This document shows positions 49,013-58,051 of a stretch of DNA of 64,000 nt, piece by piece. Under the pieces are notes generated by a model. The model ran no database searches. It saw only the letters and a program-made list of their open reading frames with translations, and was not told the DNA's origin. The stretch comes from Methylobacter sp. S3L5C (GTDB lineage Bacteria; Pseudomonadota; Gammaproteobacteria; Methylococcales; Methylomonadaceae). Where the stretch lies: contig NZ_CP076024.1 of NCBI RefSeq assembly GCF_022788635.1, positions 434,001-498,000 of the forward strand. Reading direction: 5' to 3'. The stretch's first letter is position 1, and every line of letters starts with the position of its first letter. Made by a program: the position numbers and the translations under genes.

Positions 49013-50368
49013 ATGAAAAACTCCATGCAACGATTACTCACGCGGGCAACCTGGCTTAAAATCCATCTTTACCTTGCACTAAGTGCCGGCTTTCTCTTTG
49101 CACTAATGGGGCTTTCCGGCAGCATTAGCATTTATCGTGAAGCACTGGATGAGCTATTAAATCCACAATTAATTATCGAAGCACCGCAAGGCAACTATCA
49201 ATCCCTGGATCGAATTATGGCAGCGGTACGCACAGCACACCCAAACCGTTACGGCTCATGGACCCTGGAAATGCCCAGATCCCCCCAAGGCATGATCACC
49301 GCCTGGTACGATAAACCCACAGAAACTTTCTTCGAGCTTTATTCGCCACTCATGGTATCGGTCAACCCCTATACCGCCGATGTTGTTATGAGTCGTTTTT
49401 GGGGGCAAACCGCCACAACCTGGTTACTTGATTTACATACCCAACTCAGGCTGGATGGCTTTGGTTGGAATGCAATAGGAGTTTCAGGAATATTACTGAT
49501 AACGTCTTGTGCTACGGGACTTTATTTATGGTGGCCAGGTATAGGAGAAATAAGTCAAGCCTTACAGGTTCGACACAAGGCAGGCATGATGAAACTAGCC
49601 TTGGATATGCATCGCTTATTGGGATTATTAAGCGTAGTTGCCTTATTAATACTGGCATTTACCGGCATTCTCCTGAGCTTCCCCTCAGCGCTGGAAGCGT
49701 TGGCAGGCTCATCCGGCATGGAACACGGCCAAACCGGCCGCAATATTACCAGTACAGCAATACCTAATAATCGACCTACCGGTTTGGCTGCAGCATCTTT
49801 TGTGGCGCAAGGCCCCTTTCCAAAAGCAGAACTCAGACGAGTTACCACGCCAGCTGGCGATACCGGAATTTATCGCATCAACTTACGACAAAGCAGCGAG
49901 ATCAATTACAGACACCCTTTCACAACTGTATGGGTGGACCGCTGGAGCGGCCAAATCAAGGAAGTAAGAAATCCCGGTAAATTTTCGAAGGGGGAAATTT
50001 TTGCCACCTGGATATGGCCATTACATACCGGCGAGGCCTTGGGAACTACCGGCAGATTTATCTGGTTTCTCGCCGGACTTAGTCTTTTCGTTCTTTATTT
50101 CAGCGGCTTACTAAGATGGTTATGCCGGAGTGGCTGGGTGCGTGATCGTAAGGTTAATTTTTCAGCATTGCTGCCTTTAATATATAGCCTACAAGGCATG
50201 AGCTACCAAGCAATTTCAGGCATTTTTCTACTTATTCGCCTGCTTGCCAAAAAAGCAAAGCAATATGCACCGCATATTAAGATAGCCTATAGTAAGCTTA
50301 TGGAATGGGTCAGGCAGATATGCTTGCGTACATTACATCGACAAAAACGGATAGACAAAAATAACTAA
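49013..50368 (+). CDS. PepSY-associated membrane protein (siderophore/iron reductase-like)
   Basis: 451 residues with four to five helices. It begins with the family start LKIHLYLALSAGFLFALMGLSGS, continues with two PepSY-type periplasmic segments (IMAAVRTAHPNRYGSWTLEM and the second around FTTVWVDRWSGQIKEV), and includes histidine-bearing helices: LDLHTQLRLDGFGWN, LDMHRLLGLLSVVALLILAFTG, WIWPLHTGEALG. Such proteins sit in the inner membrane; several are thought to reduce ferric siderophores, with helix histidines as haem ligands. No TonB receptor gene is adjacent in this window, so the iron link is from the family only. The C-terminal tail is basic. Confidence 0.8.
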   Translation: MKNSMQRLLTRATWLKIHLYLALSAGFLFALMGLSGSISIYREALDELLNPQLIIEAPQGNYQSLDRIMAAVRTAHPNRYGSWTLEMPRSPQGMITAWYDKPTETFFELYSPLMVSVNPYTADVVMSRFWGQTATTWLLDLHTQLRLDGFGWNAIGVSGILLITSCATGLYLWWPGIGEISQALQVRHKAGMMKLALDMHRLLGLLSVVALLILAFTGILLSFPSALEALAGSSGMEHGQTGRNITSTAIPNNRPTGLAAASFVAQGPFPKAELRRVTTPAGDTGIYRINLRQSSEINYRHPFTTVWVDRWSGQIKEVRNPGKFSKGEIFATWIWPLHTGEALGTTGRFIWFLAGLSLFVLYFSGLLRWLCRSGWVRDRKVNFSALLPLIYSLQGMSYQAISGIFLLIRLLAKKAKQYAPHIKIAYSKLMEWVRQICLRTLHRQKRIDKNN

Positions 50369-50539
50369 TATTTGCCAAAAAGTTAATCTTAATTACTTTA
50401 TTAACTGAAAATTTGGTTAGAACTTAAGACCCAATAAGTTATAGAATTTGTGGAATCTGCAAAATAACAACAATCTTTCTGATAAGCGGCAGTAAAAGAC
50501 AAAAGACATAAGCCTTTTGTCTTTTACTTTTTACCGATG

Positions 50540-50737
50540 TTATTTCAACGACAATATTTCATTACGACCCACGACTTCAATTACAAGCTTGTCCTCTTTA
50601 AGTAACCAGCCAATTGAACGCTGAACATCATTTTTATTAATTCCAGTTTCGTTGGTAATTTTAGTTACACTGGCTGATTTATTTTGGTCCAGATATTTCC
50701 AGACAGTACCTGCGGCATCACCAATTGAATTAAGCAT
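50540..50737 (-). CDS. Small winged-helix protein (DUF2582-like)
   Basis: 65 residues that read as one winged helix-turn-helix: AAGTVWKYLDQNKSASVTK, the recognition part ETGINKNDVQRSIGWLLKED and a beta wing KLVIEVVGRNEILSL. The length fits the DUF2582 family, short winged helices of unknown target. It follows minE by 33 bases on the same strand, so it may be expressed at a low level with the min genes. DNA binding is predicted from the fold only. Confidence 0.7.
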   Translation of the reverse strand: MLNSIGDAAGTVWKYLDQNKSASVTKITNETGINKNDVQRSIGWLLKEDKLVIEVVGRNEILSLK

Positions 50738-50770
50738 TATAAGTCACCTGTATTGTATTGATTAAAGTTG

Positions 50771-51037
50771 TTATGTCTTTTTAGCGGTAAGGTCAGGTAG
50801 GACAATATTTAATTCAAGTGTCTCCTGATTTTCATCCTGCTCAAAACTAACAGAAATGGCATCCTGCCCTACGTTAATATACTTCTGTATCACTTCCAGC
50901 AATTCTTTTTGTAATTGCGGAAGATAAGACGGCTGACTAAGTGAAGATCGTTCATGAGCAACCAGAATTTGCAGCCTTTCCTTTGCAAGGGATGCGGATC
51001 CAACTTTAGAGGACCTAAAATAATCAAGTAAACTCAT
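50771..51037 (-). CDS. minE: Cell division topological specificity factor MinE
   Basis: An 88-residue MinE. The N-terminal anti-MinCD part contains SLLDYFRS and the membrane- and MinD-binding stretch SASLAKERLQILVAHERS. The C-terminal dimerisation domain includes LQKELLEVIQKYINVGQDAI and the strand LELNIVLPD. MinE drives MinD off the membrane and keeps the MinCD inhibitor at the poles. Its ATG overlaps the minD stop (TAATG), giving coupled translation. Confidence 0.96.
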   Translation of the reverse strand: MSLLDYFRSSKVGSASLAKERLQILVAHERSSLSQPSYLPQLQKELLEVIQKYINVGQDAISVSFEQDENQETLELNIVLPDLTAKKT

Positions 51038-51846
51038 TACCTGCTCCCGAAAAAATTCCTAAAAAACCCTTTTTTATCCTCGATAAAGCGATGTGGTCTA
51101 TTTTCACCTAAATAACGGGCAATAATATCTGCATAGGCTTGGCCAGCATCACTTTTCTCATCAAGAATAACAGGGGTACCTGAATTTGATGCATTTAATA
51201 CTGATTTTGATTCTGGAATAACGCCCAATAAATGCAGCGATAAAATATCCTGCACATCATCGACACTAAGCATTTCACCCAATTTTACTCTTTCTGGCGA
51301 ATAACGGGTTAATAGCAAATATTCTTTAATAGGCTCTTCATTTTGCTCTGCCCGACGTGATTTACTGGCTAAAATCCCCAGCATACGATCCGAATCCCGC
51401 ACTGAAGAGACTTCGGGGTTGGTTACGACAAAGGCATCGTCGGCAAAATACATGGCTAAATGAGCGCCTTTTTCAATACCGGCAGGAGAATCACAGACTA
51501 TATATTTGAAATCCTTTTTTAGCTCCTCTAAAACCCTACCAACACCTTCCTGACTTAAAGCATCTTTGTCGCGTGTTTGTGAAGCAGGCAGTATGTAAAG
51601 TAAATTACAGTTTTTATCCCGAATCAAAGCCTGGTTAAGCGTCGCTTCTCCATTAATGACATTAACAAAGTCATAAACCACGCGGCGCTCACAGCCCATT
51701 ATTAAATCCAGATTACGCAAACCTACATCAAAGTCAATGACCGCTGTTTTATGACCTTTTTTTGCAAGTCCCATGGCAATTGCAGCGCTGGTTGTTGTTT
51801 TACCAACGCCGCCTTTACCGGATGTTACGACTATGATTCTTGCCAC
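51037..51846 (-). CDS. minD: Septum site-determining ATPase MinD
   Basis: 270 residues from a GTG at 51846, the same length as E. coli MinD. This start gives VARIIVVTSGKGGVGKTT, with AGAGGA seven bases upstream; an in-frame ATG at 51879 would add 11 residues and overlap minC. Deviant Walker A KGGVGKTT, VIDFDVGLRNLD, CDSPAGIEKGAHLA and the C-terminal amphipathic membrane helix (IEDKKGFFRNFFG) are intact. It forms a membrane-bound ATPase that recruits MinC and is released by MinE. Confidence 0.97.
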   Translation of the reverse strand: MARIIVVTSGKGGVGKTTTSAAIAMGLAKKGHKTAVIDFDVGLRNLDLIMGCERRVVYDFVNVINGEATLNQALIRDKNCNLLYILPASQTRDKDALSQEGVGRVLEELKKDFKYIVCDSPAGIEKGAHLAMYFADDAFVVTNPEVSSVRDSDRMLGILASKSRRAEQNEEPIKEYLLLTRYSPERVKLGEMLSVDDVQDILSLHLLGVIPESKSVLNASNSGTPVILDEKSDAGQAYADIIARYLGENRPHRFIEDKKGFFRNFFGSR

Positions 51847-51862
51847 AAAATATTCCTCTACG

Positions 51863-52624
51863 TTAATGGTGTTGCACAATATCTTTGATAATTAATGCTT
51901 GGTCTTGTAAATAAATCTGAACAGGCTTATTGCGTACGGATTCATTTAAATCCTCACTGATTTTATAATTACCGGCAATAGAAATAAGCTCAGCCTGTAA
52001 ATCAAAACAAAAAATCCGTGCTTCAGTATTCCCCCGTACACCAGCCAAAGCCCGACCCCTTAAGGTATTATAAACATGGATATTACCCTCGGCCATAATT
52101 TCAGCACCCGCACTAACCTGAGATAAAATAACCAAATCTCCTGCCGTGTAAATACGTTGCCCGGAACGAATAGGCTGAGTAATTAGTGTCGTTGTAATGA
52201 CCTCTATATCCATGTCCGAGTCTGTTTTCGGCCCTGAAACCGGAGCAATAGCTTTTTGCTTTTTATTTTCGGCCAATACTCCGTCACTATGGCCTGCATA
52301 AACAGGAATACGTTGCTCTAATGCCTTTTCATTCTGCTGTACATTGCCACCACGTATACCTATCGGAAATAAACCACAACGACGAATAATATCGGTAAGC
52401 CCTACAATATCAATGTTGTATTTATGTTTATTTATTTCCTGCAAGTCCAGCACCAAAGGCGAATTTCTAAAAAACTCTGGAGCCAAATTGATTTTTTCTT
52501 GAAGTTGCTGTTCGATAACAACCAAATCATCGCTAGATAAGACTAAAACAGGCACTGAAAAAGTACTGCTCTTAAATTCTAACGCGAGCGACATATTAGG
52601 TGTTTTTTGAGGGTCTATCGACAT
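51863..52624 (-). CDS. minC: Septum site-determining protein MinC
   Basis: 253 residues. The N-terminal FtsZ-inhibiting domain spans residues 10-115 (ALEFKSSTFSVPVLVLSSDD, LVLDLQEINKH). A charged linker follows. The C-terminal beta-helix, which dimerises and binds MinD, contains QPIRSGQRIYTAGDLVILSQ, AEIMAEGNIHVYNTLRGRAL and ARIFCFDLQAELISIAGNY. It blocks Z-ring formation away from midcell. First gene of minCDE. A second in-frame ATG ten codons in (MSLALEFK) may be the real start. Confidence 0.95.
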   Translation of the reverse strand: MSIDPQKTPNMSLALEFKSSTFSVPVLVLSSDDLVVIEQQLQEKINLAPEFFRNSPLVLDLQEINKHKYNIDIVGLTDIIRRCGLFPIGIRGGNVQQNEKALEQRIPVYAGHSDGVLAENKKQKAIAPVSGPKTDSDMDIEVITTTLITQPIRSGQRIYTAGDLVILSQVSAGAEIMAEGNIHVYNTLRGRALAGVRGNTEARIFCFDLQAELISIAGNYKISEDLNESVRNKPVQIYLQDQALIIKDIVQHH

Positions 52625-52837
52625 CCGTTAAATCTACTTAATGATTGATTTTGAATTTTAGCATTGCTGATAAAAAAAATCATCCTCGACGTGCCAATAG
52701 TTAATTTTATGACACAGAAAAAATAGATTTTTTGTCATCCGTAATAATTAAATCACTGAATGCACGCATGAGAAAATCAGCAATAATTAATCTTGGACTA
52801 ACTACGCGATCTTTATTTATTTATTTATTTAACTCAT

Positions 52838-52874
52838 AAAAAAGGGTCACATCCTTGCGAATGCGACCCTTTTT
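52838..52874 (-). terminator. Terminator after rpsI
   Basis: AAAGGGTC (52841-52848) and GACCCTTTTT (52865-52874) frame a hairpin whose stem continues as CAC/GCG mismatches. Read in rpsI's direction the stem ends in a run of six T. A TTTA tetramer repeat lies beyond it at 52811-52830. Confidence 0.75.
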
Positions 52875-52918
52875 ATTTTATAACGAGTAACTGACGTTAC
52901 CTGTCACGATATAACTGC

Positions 52919-53311
52919 TTAACGTTTCGAGTACTGTGGACGTTTTCTGGCTTTATGCAAACCAACTTTTTTACGCTCTACAATACGCGAGTCACGAGTC
53001 ACAAAACCCGCTTTTCTTAGGGCTGGACGCAATGTTTCGTCATATACCATCAATGCACGTGTCAAGCCATGACGAATAGCACCCGCCTGACCAGAAGGAC
53101 CGCCACCTTTAACAATCACATTGATATCAAATTTGGCTACCATATCAACACATTCAAGTGGTTGACATGAAACCATCTGATCAGTTTTACGACCAAAGTA
53201 ATCTTCGATAGTTTTTTTGTTAATAGTGATTTTTCCAGTGCCTGATGTTGCGTAAACGCGTGCTATTGCACTTTTACGACGACCTGTTCCGTAATACTGA
53301 GCTGCTGCCAT
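52919..53311 (-). CDS. rpsI: 30S ribosomal protein S9
   Basis: 130 residues with the S9 start [17 protein letters not shown], the central [20 protein letters not shown] and the basic tail ending in [14 protein letters not shown], whose last residues reach the P-site tRNA. It follows rplM by 11 bases on the same strand, the universal L13-S9 order, and ends before a strong terminator. Confidence 0.98.
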   Translation of the reverse strand: MAAAQYYGTGRRKSAIARVYATSGTGKITINKKTIEDYFGRKTDQMVSCQPLECVDMVAKFDINVIVKGGGPSGQAGAIRHGLTRALMVYDETLRPALRKAGFVTRDSRIVERKKVGLHKARKRPQYSKR

Positions 53312-53322
53312 GGTCTACTCGC

Positions 53323-53751
53323 TTATAATTCTAAAACTTTTGGCTGTTGGGCCTGATGATCGTGTTCAGGTCCTGCATACACTTTCAATTTCTTGAACAT
53401 TGCACGGCCTAGTGGATTGTTTGGCAACATGCCTTTAACCGCAGTAGTAAGAATACGATCGGGGAACGTTTGTCTTAGCTTACCCAGGGTAATGGTTTTC
53501 AGATTACCAATATAACCTGTATGGTGTTGATATAGTTTATTTTTTTCTTTATTGCCAGTGACGCCGATTTTTTCTGCGTTTACAACAATAATATAATCAC
53601 CGGTATCAACGTGCGGTGTGTATTCTGGTTTGTGTTTGCCACGAAGACGGAGTGCAATTTCAGAAGCAAGGCGACCCAGCGTCTTCCCATCTGCATCAAC
53701 TACATACCAATCGCGCTTAACTTCTGCTGCTTTCGCACTAAATGTTTTCAT
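53323..53751 (-). CDS. rplM: 50S ribosomal protein L13
   Basis: 142 residues, matching E. coli L13 in length. [42 protein letters not shown] and [21 protein letters not shown] are its conserved blocks. L13 is an early 50S assembly protein. First gene of rplM-rpsI; the 247-base gap upstream should hold the promoter. Confidence 0.98.
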   Translation of the reverse strand: MKTFSAKAAEVKRDWYVVDADGKTLGRLASEIALRLRGKHKPEYTPHVDTGDYIIVVNAEKIGVTGNKEKNKLYQHHTGYIGNLKTITLGKLRQTFPDRILTTAVKGMLPNNPLGRAMFKKLKVYAGPEHDHQAQQPKVLEL

Positions 53752-53998
53752 CGTTACTTAGTCTTTCTCTAAAGGCTCAATAAAAGAGCGAGAATTTTAC
53801 TAAACATTGCCGTTTTTTTCAATGTTTATTTATAATTTAGGTACGAGAAGCAGGATGTAAAAATCTTTGCATCTACTTTATTATTTATTACCGAATGTAA
53901 ATCACGGTAAAAACAAATTTAATCCATACCTACCTATCCGTTAAATTATATAGCATTACCACTTCTTTAATCAAGTTGTAAATATACTTATACTCAAT

Positions 53999-55357
53999 TT
54001 ATAACTTGATATTTAACGAATGTAATTTACGATAAAGGTGAGTTCGCTCCATCCCAACTGCAGCCGATAACTTTGCAACACTACCACCTGTCCGCTCAAA
54101 ATGATATTCCAGATAGGCTTTTTCAAAATGATCTCGTGCGTCCTTTAACGATAAATTGAAGAACTCGGGAACTGATGGTGATGCAACATCACTCACTACC
54201 GACCCCAATGCCGATTTTACTTCATCCAATTCTATTTCTTCGCCAACACCCAAGATCATTAAACGCTGCACCAGGTTTTTTAATTCCCGCACATTGCCAC
54301 GCCAACTATAATTACGTAAAAAATTCTGTGTAGCCATAGAAAATTTTCGAAAAGGCAGCTTATCCTGATTAACAAAATAATCAACATAAAAACTTAGCAA
54401 TCCCGGCACATCCTCACTATGCTCACTCAATGGTGGAATATTAAGAGTAACTTCATTAAGCAGATAATATAAATCCTGCCTGAATCGCCCGGACTTGACT
54501 TCCTCATCCATGGTAATCCGGGTTGATGCGACCACTCTGACATCAACGCGCACAGACTCACTACCGCCCACACGCAAAAAAGAACTTGATTCCAAAGCGC
54601 TAAGCAACCTTAACTGGGTTTCCTTGTCCATGCCGGCTATTTCACTTAGGAACAGCGTTCCTTTATGCGCCCTTTCCAATAAACCAGGATAAATTTTACC
54701 CTGGCTTTCTTTACCAAAAAACTCTACTGCCGAATTTTCTGGCGATATGCTTCCTACTGCGACATCAATAAAAGAACCATTTCGATGCGTACTGTTGTTA
54801 TGCAAATATCGCGCATACAACTCCTTCCCAACACCCGCTTCACCGATAAACAATACTCGGGTATCATGTTGAGCCAGCCGCTTTAATTGATCTTTAATTC
54901 TGGCGACAGTAGCGCTCTTACCGATCGGTTCAATATCAACAACCAATTGCTTTCGTAGACCGGCATTTTCTATTTGAAGATTACCCGCCTCCAATGCCCT
55001 TTCAACAATTAATAATAATTTTGCCAGCGACAAGGGCTTTTCAAGAAAATCATAAGCACCCAACCGGGTCGCTTCAACAGCTGCTTCTACCGAGCCATGC
55101 CCTGACATCATGACCACAGGACACAACATGGAATCCTCATCAACCCATTCTTTTAACAAAGTAATACCATCCGTATCGGGCATCCAGATGTCGAGTAATA
55201 TCAAGTTGGGTTGTTGGGATTTTTTTAATTCTCGGGCAGTACTTGCATTTTCAGCCATAGCAACTTGATAGCCTTCATCTTCGAGTATTTCGCAAACCAA
55301 CCTGCGAATATCCGGCTCATCATCTACAACTAAAATACGCGGTGTGTTTACATTCAT
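53999..55357 (-). CDS. ntrX: NtrX-type response regulator with atypical AAA domain
   Basis: 452 residues: receiver with D56 (LILLDIWMPDTDG), an AAA ATPase with Walker A GEAGVGKE (172-179), and a Fis-type HTH (GGSVAKLSAAVGMERTHLYRK). The sigma-54-contacting GAFTGA loop is absent at the expected place (about 213-225, VEFFGKESQGKIYPG), as in known NtrX proteins. Less usual, the Walker B reads GTLFLSEI with S238 where Asp is expected. It therefore probably cannot activate sigma-54 in the ordinary way and may act as a repressor or through direct DNA binding. NtrY is encoded 16 bases upstream. The pair responds to nitrogen or redox state in other bacteria. Confidence 0.88.
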   Translation of the reverse strand: MNVNTPRILVVDDEPDIRRLVCEILEDEGYQVAMAENASTARELKKSQQPNLILLDIWMPDTDGITLLKEWVDEDSMLCPVVMMSGHGSVEAAVEATRLGAYDFLEKPLSLAKLLLIVERALEAGNLQIENAGLRKQLVVDIEPIGKSATVARIKDQLKRLAQHDTRVLFIGEAGVGKELYARYLHNNSTHRNGSFIDVAVGSISPENSAVEFFGKESQGKIYPGLLERAHKGTLFLSEIAGMDKETQLRLLSALESSSFLRVGGSESVRVDVRVVASTRITMDEEVKSGRFRQDLYYLLNEVTLNIPPLSEHSEDVPGLLSFYVDYFVNQDKLPFRKFSMATQNFLRNYSWRGNVRELKNLVQRLMILGVGEEIELDEVKSALGSVVSDVASPSVPEFFNLSLKDARDHFEKAYLEYHFERTGGSVAKLSAAVGMERTHLYRKLHSLNIKL

Positions 55358-55373
55358 AATGTTTTAAAGCTGT

Positions 55374-57530
55374 TTAAGAGTTACATGCAGGGAGCTGGAT
55401 TATAAAACCCGCACCCACCTTACGACTGGTGTCAATCCAGATTGCACCGCCATGTTCTTCAATTATTTTTTTCACGATCGCCAACCCCAGACCAGTACCT
55501 TTAGCTTTAGTAGTCACATAAGGCTCAAAAATCTTCTCCATCTGCCCTTCTTTAATACCCGGCCCATCATCATAAAGCGCTATTTCTATAAAATCAGTGT
55601 TATTTTTCTGCACCCTGTGCAGACTTATTTCAATCAACCCATGAGCGCCTATAGCTTCCAAGGCATTTTTTATCAAATTATGAAGCATCTGCCTGATACT
55701 AACCGGATCGCCATTAATCATCAGTAAGCCAGTCTCATAATCAGCTTTAAATTTAACTTCCGATTTTAATGCATAAAGCGCCAATACTTCCTGAACCAAG
55801 CCCGGCAAATCAATATCTACTGTCTGCTTTTTGGAAGGTTTCGCGTATTCAGAAAAATCATCGACCATTTCTTTCATCGCTTCAACCTGCTGCACGATAA
55901 TCTTTGTTGACCGTTGTAAAATATCAGCATCAACAGGCTTCAGCTTGTCGGCCAACTTATGCTGTAATCTTTCTGCCGATAGCTGAATGGGCGTTAACGG
56001 GTTTTTAATCTCATGAGCCAAGCGCCGAGCGACTTCGCCCCAGGCAGCATTCTTCTGAGCCTGAATCAAATCAGTCACATCATCAAAAACAACCACAGCG
56101 CCAACGCAAAAACCTTCTTGCGAGAATAGCGGCGTCCCACGGCACAACAATTCCTGCCGACCATTAGGGCCTAAAAAAGCAATCCGTTGCTGCCAGATAT
56201 CATCCGCCTGCTCCACTAATCGCTGAATTGATTTTAACGGCTCCGCCAACTCGGAATAGTTCTGCACAAGCTCCAATAAAGTACGCCCAATAAACTGATT
56301 AACATGAATATGAAATATCCGGTAAGCAGCTTGGTTAGCCGTACGAATTTTGTACAACGCATCAAAACTAATTACACCGGCAGTTAAATTCGCCAAAATT
56401 GTTTCCAGATAAGCCCTTTGATTTTCTACTTCAAAACCAACTTTTCTGGTCTCATCACGAGCCACAGCGATACGATGAGTCATCTCATTAAATGACTCAA
56501 CCAGGAAACCCAGATCGTCCTGCGCCATAACGGGTAACTGCTGATCATAATGTCCGGAAGCCACAGCTTGCGTACCTTTAACCAGTTCTTTTACTGGCGC
56601 GGTAATATTACGGATACTAATAAAAGCCACCCATATTGCTGCCAATAAACTCATTAACAAGACCAATGAAAGCGCCAACGAGAAACTCATTTTTAATGAG
56701 TTTCTTAAATAATTCATTTCTTGGTAGCGGACAAAAGCAAACTCAACCGAATCAGCCAAATCCGCAATCCTTACTGGTACAGGATATAGCGCTTGTAAAT
56801 ATTGCGGCTCCTGCGTTTTAACCGTAACAATAACACGGATCATCAATTCTTCTTCGTGTATCGGTGCCAAAGCGACATAAACAGAATTCTGACGTAACTG
56901 CAACCAGATATGCTCATCGGGTAAACTCGGCAAAATATCACCGGGATTAATACTACTTGAAGCAATAATACGACCCTGACGAGAAAAAAGAGTCATCTCC
57001 AAAGCGCCGGAAATTTGACGCAAATTTTCCATTTCCAGAACCACCATGTTTTCAGGTGAATATTCCAACCTTTGCGTCAATTGCTGCATCTGCTTCAAAT
57101 GCCAGCGCATGCGTTGATCCAGTGAAGATTGACTCAGCTCCAGCGCATCTTCCATGGCCCGATCTATTTCAACATTAAACCAACTATCAATGCCTTGATG
57201 CAAAAATTGCATGGAGAAATAAAACACAATAACGGCTGGTGCCAAAGCCAAAACGACGAACAAAGATACCATTCGGGTGGTTAACCGCGACCCCGCTTCA
57301 CGTCTTTTGGTGTGCTGAATCAACGAATATATATTGGCACCAACCAATATCAGTAATACAACAGAACCCAGAGCATTGAAAAGTAGCAACCATGAATACA
57401 TTGCATTCAACTGTGATGATTCCTGCATGGCTGAACTCATCAATTGCAACGACAACAAAATCAGACCAAACAGGACTAAAACAGATAAATTAACCGGGAG
57501 TTTTATTTTTTTAGAGGCCATAGCGTCCAT
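55374..57530 (-). CDS. ntrY: NtrY-type membrane sensor histidine kinase
   Basis: 718 residues: three N-terminal membrane helices, a periplasmic segment of about 160 residues, a fourth helix (LALSLVLLMSLLAAIWVAFI), HAMP (ITAPVKELVKGTQAVASGHY), a PAS-like sensor and the kinase core. The phosphorylated histidine is in ARRLAHEIKNPLTPIQLSAE; the N box is LIKNALEAIGAHG, and the ATP lid has DDGPGIKEG and GTGLGLAIVKKI. It controls NtrX, whose gene follows after 16 bases. It overlaps the DUF4390 gene by 28 bases. Confidence 0.93.
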   Translation of the reverse strand: MDAMASKKIKLPVNLSVLVLFGLILLSLQLMSSAMQESSQLNAMYSWLLLFNALGSVVLLILVGANIYSLIQHTKRREAGSRLTTRMVSLFVVLALAPAVIVFYFSMQFLHQGIDSWFNVEIDRAMEDALELSQSSLDQRMRWHLKQMQQLTQRLEYSPENMVVLEMENLRQISGALEMTLFSRQGRIIASSSINPGDILPSLPDEHIWLQLRQNSVYVALAPIHEEELMIRVIVTVKTQEPQYLQALYPVPVRIADLADSVEFAFVRYQEMNYLRNSLKMSFSLALSLVLLMSLLAAIWVAFISIRNITAPVKELVKGTQAVASGHYDQQLPVMAQDDLGFLVESFNEMTHRIAVARDETRKVGFEVENQRAYLETILANLTAGVISFDALYKIRTANQAAYRIFHIHVNQFIGRTLLELVQNYSELAEPLKSIQRLVEQADDIWQQRIAFLGPNGRQELLCRGTPLFSQEGFCVGAVVVFDDVTDLIQAQKNAAWGEVARRLAHEIKNPLTPIQLSAERLQHKLADKLKPVDADILQRSTKIIVQQVEAMKEMVDDFSEYAKPSKKQTVDIDLPGLVQEVLALYALKSEVKFKADYETGLLMINGDPVSIRQMLHNLIKNALEAIGAHGLIEISLHRVQKNNTDFIEIALYDDGPGIKEGQMEKIFEPYVTTKAKGTGLGLAIVKKIIEEHGGAIWIDTSRKVGAGFIIQLPACNS

Positions 57531-58051
57531 TCACTGGATAAGTACCATTGCCGATCAATATAGGTAATCGTCCGCAAAGGTAAAGGCAACGCATCACGAT
57601 CAAAACTGATTTTCATCGCGCACAGATACTGTTTTTGAGGGATGAGCATTGCCTTATCCATCACATGAAAATCTCGTACCGCAGACATTAAATCAAGCGC
57701 TGCAGACAGCATGGAAAAATTATAAACCTCACCACTGCCCTCATTTCTGACCCGATACATATTCAATAAAGCGTGATATTGAAGACGATAACGTAATGTC
57801 GTATCGACCAGCGTTTTATCCCAGACAATATCGCGGTGCTGCAGCATTTTGACTTGAATATCCCAGAACAAAGGCACGCCGTTTTGTAGCGCCTCTTTTG
57901 CTTTTTCGCTGAGTTGATAAACAATATCCGCAGATAACACATAACTGTTACCTTCCAAGGTTATCTCTGCTTGTTTGACTTCTGCGGTAAATTCGTTGGC
58001 GTAACTTAAAAAGGGCAGCAGTCCAATGATAAAACAGCATAACAAAGGCAC
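57503..58051 (-). CDS. DUF4390 family exported protein
   Basis: 182 residues with a signal peptide ending near SYANEF. The remainder is mostly beta strands (LEGNSYVLSADIVYQLSEKA, LRYRLQYHALLNMYRV) and fits DUF4390, a periplasmic or membrane-attached family of unknown function. Family genes often lie between rsmB and ntrY, as here. The stop lies inside ntrY, an overlap of 28 bases, and the start adjoins the rsmB stop, so the unit is tightly packed. Confidence 0.8.
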   Translation of the reverse strand: MPLLCCFIIGLLPFLSYANEFTAEVKQAEITLEGNSYVLSADIVYQLSEKAKEALQNGVPLFWDIQVKMLQHRDIVWDKTLVDTTLRYRLQYHALLNMYRVRNEGSGEVYNFSMLSAALDLMSAVRDFHVMDKAMLIPQKQYLCAMKISFDRDALPLPLRTITYIDRQWYLSSEWTLWPLKK

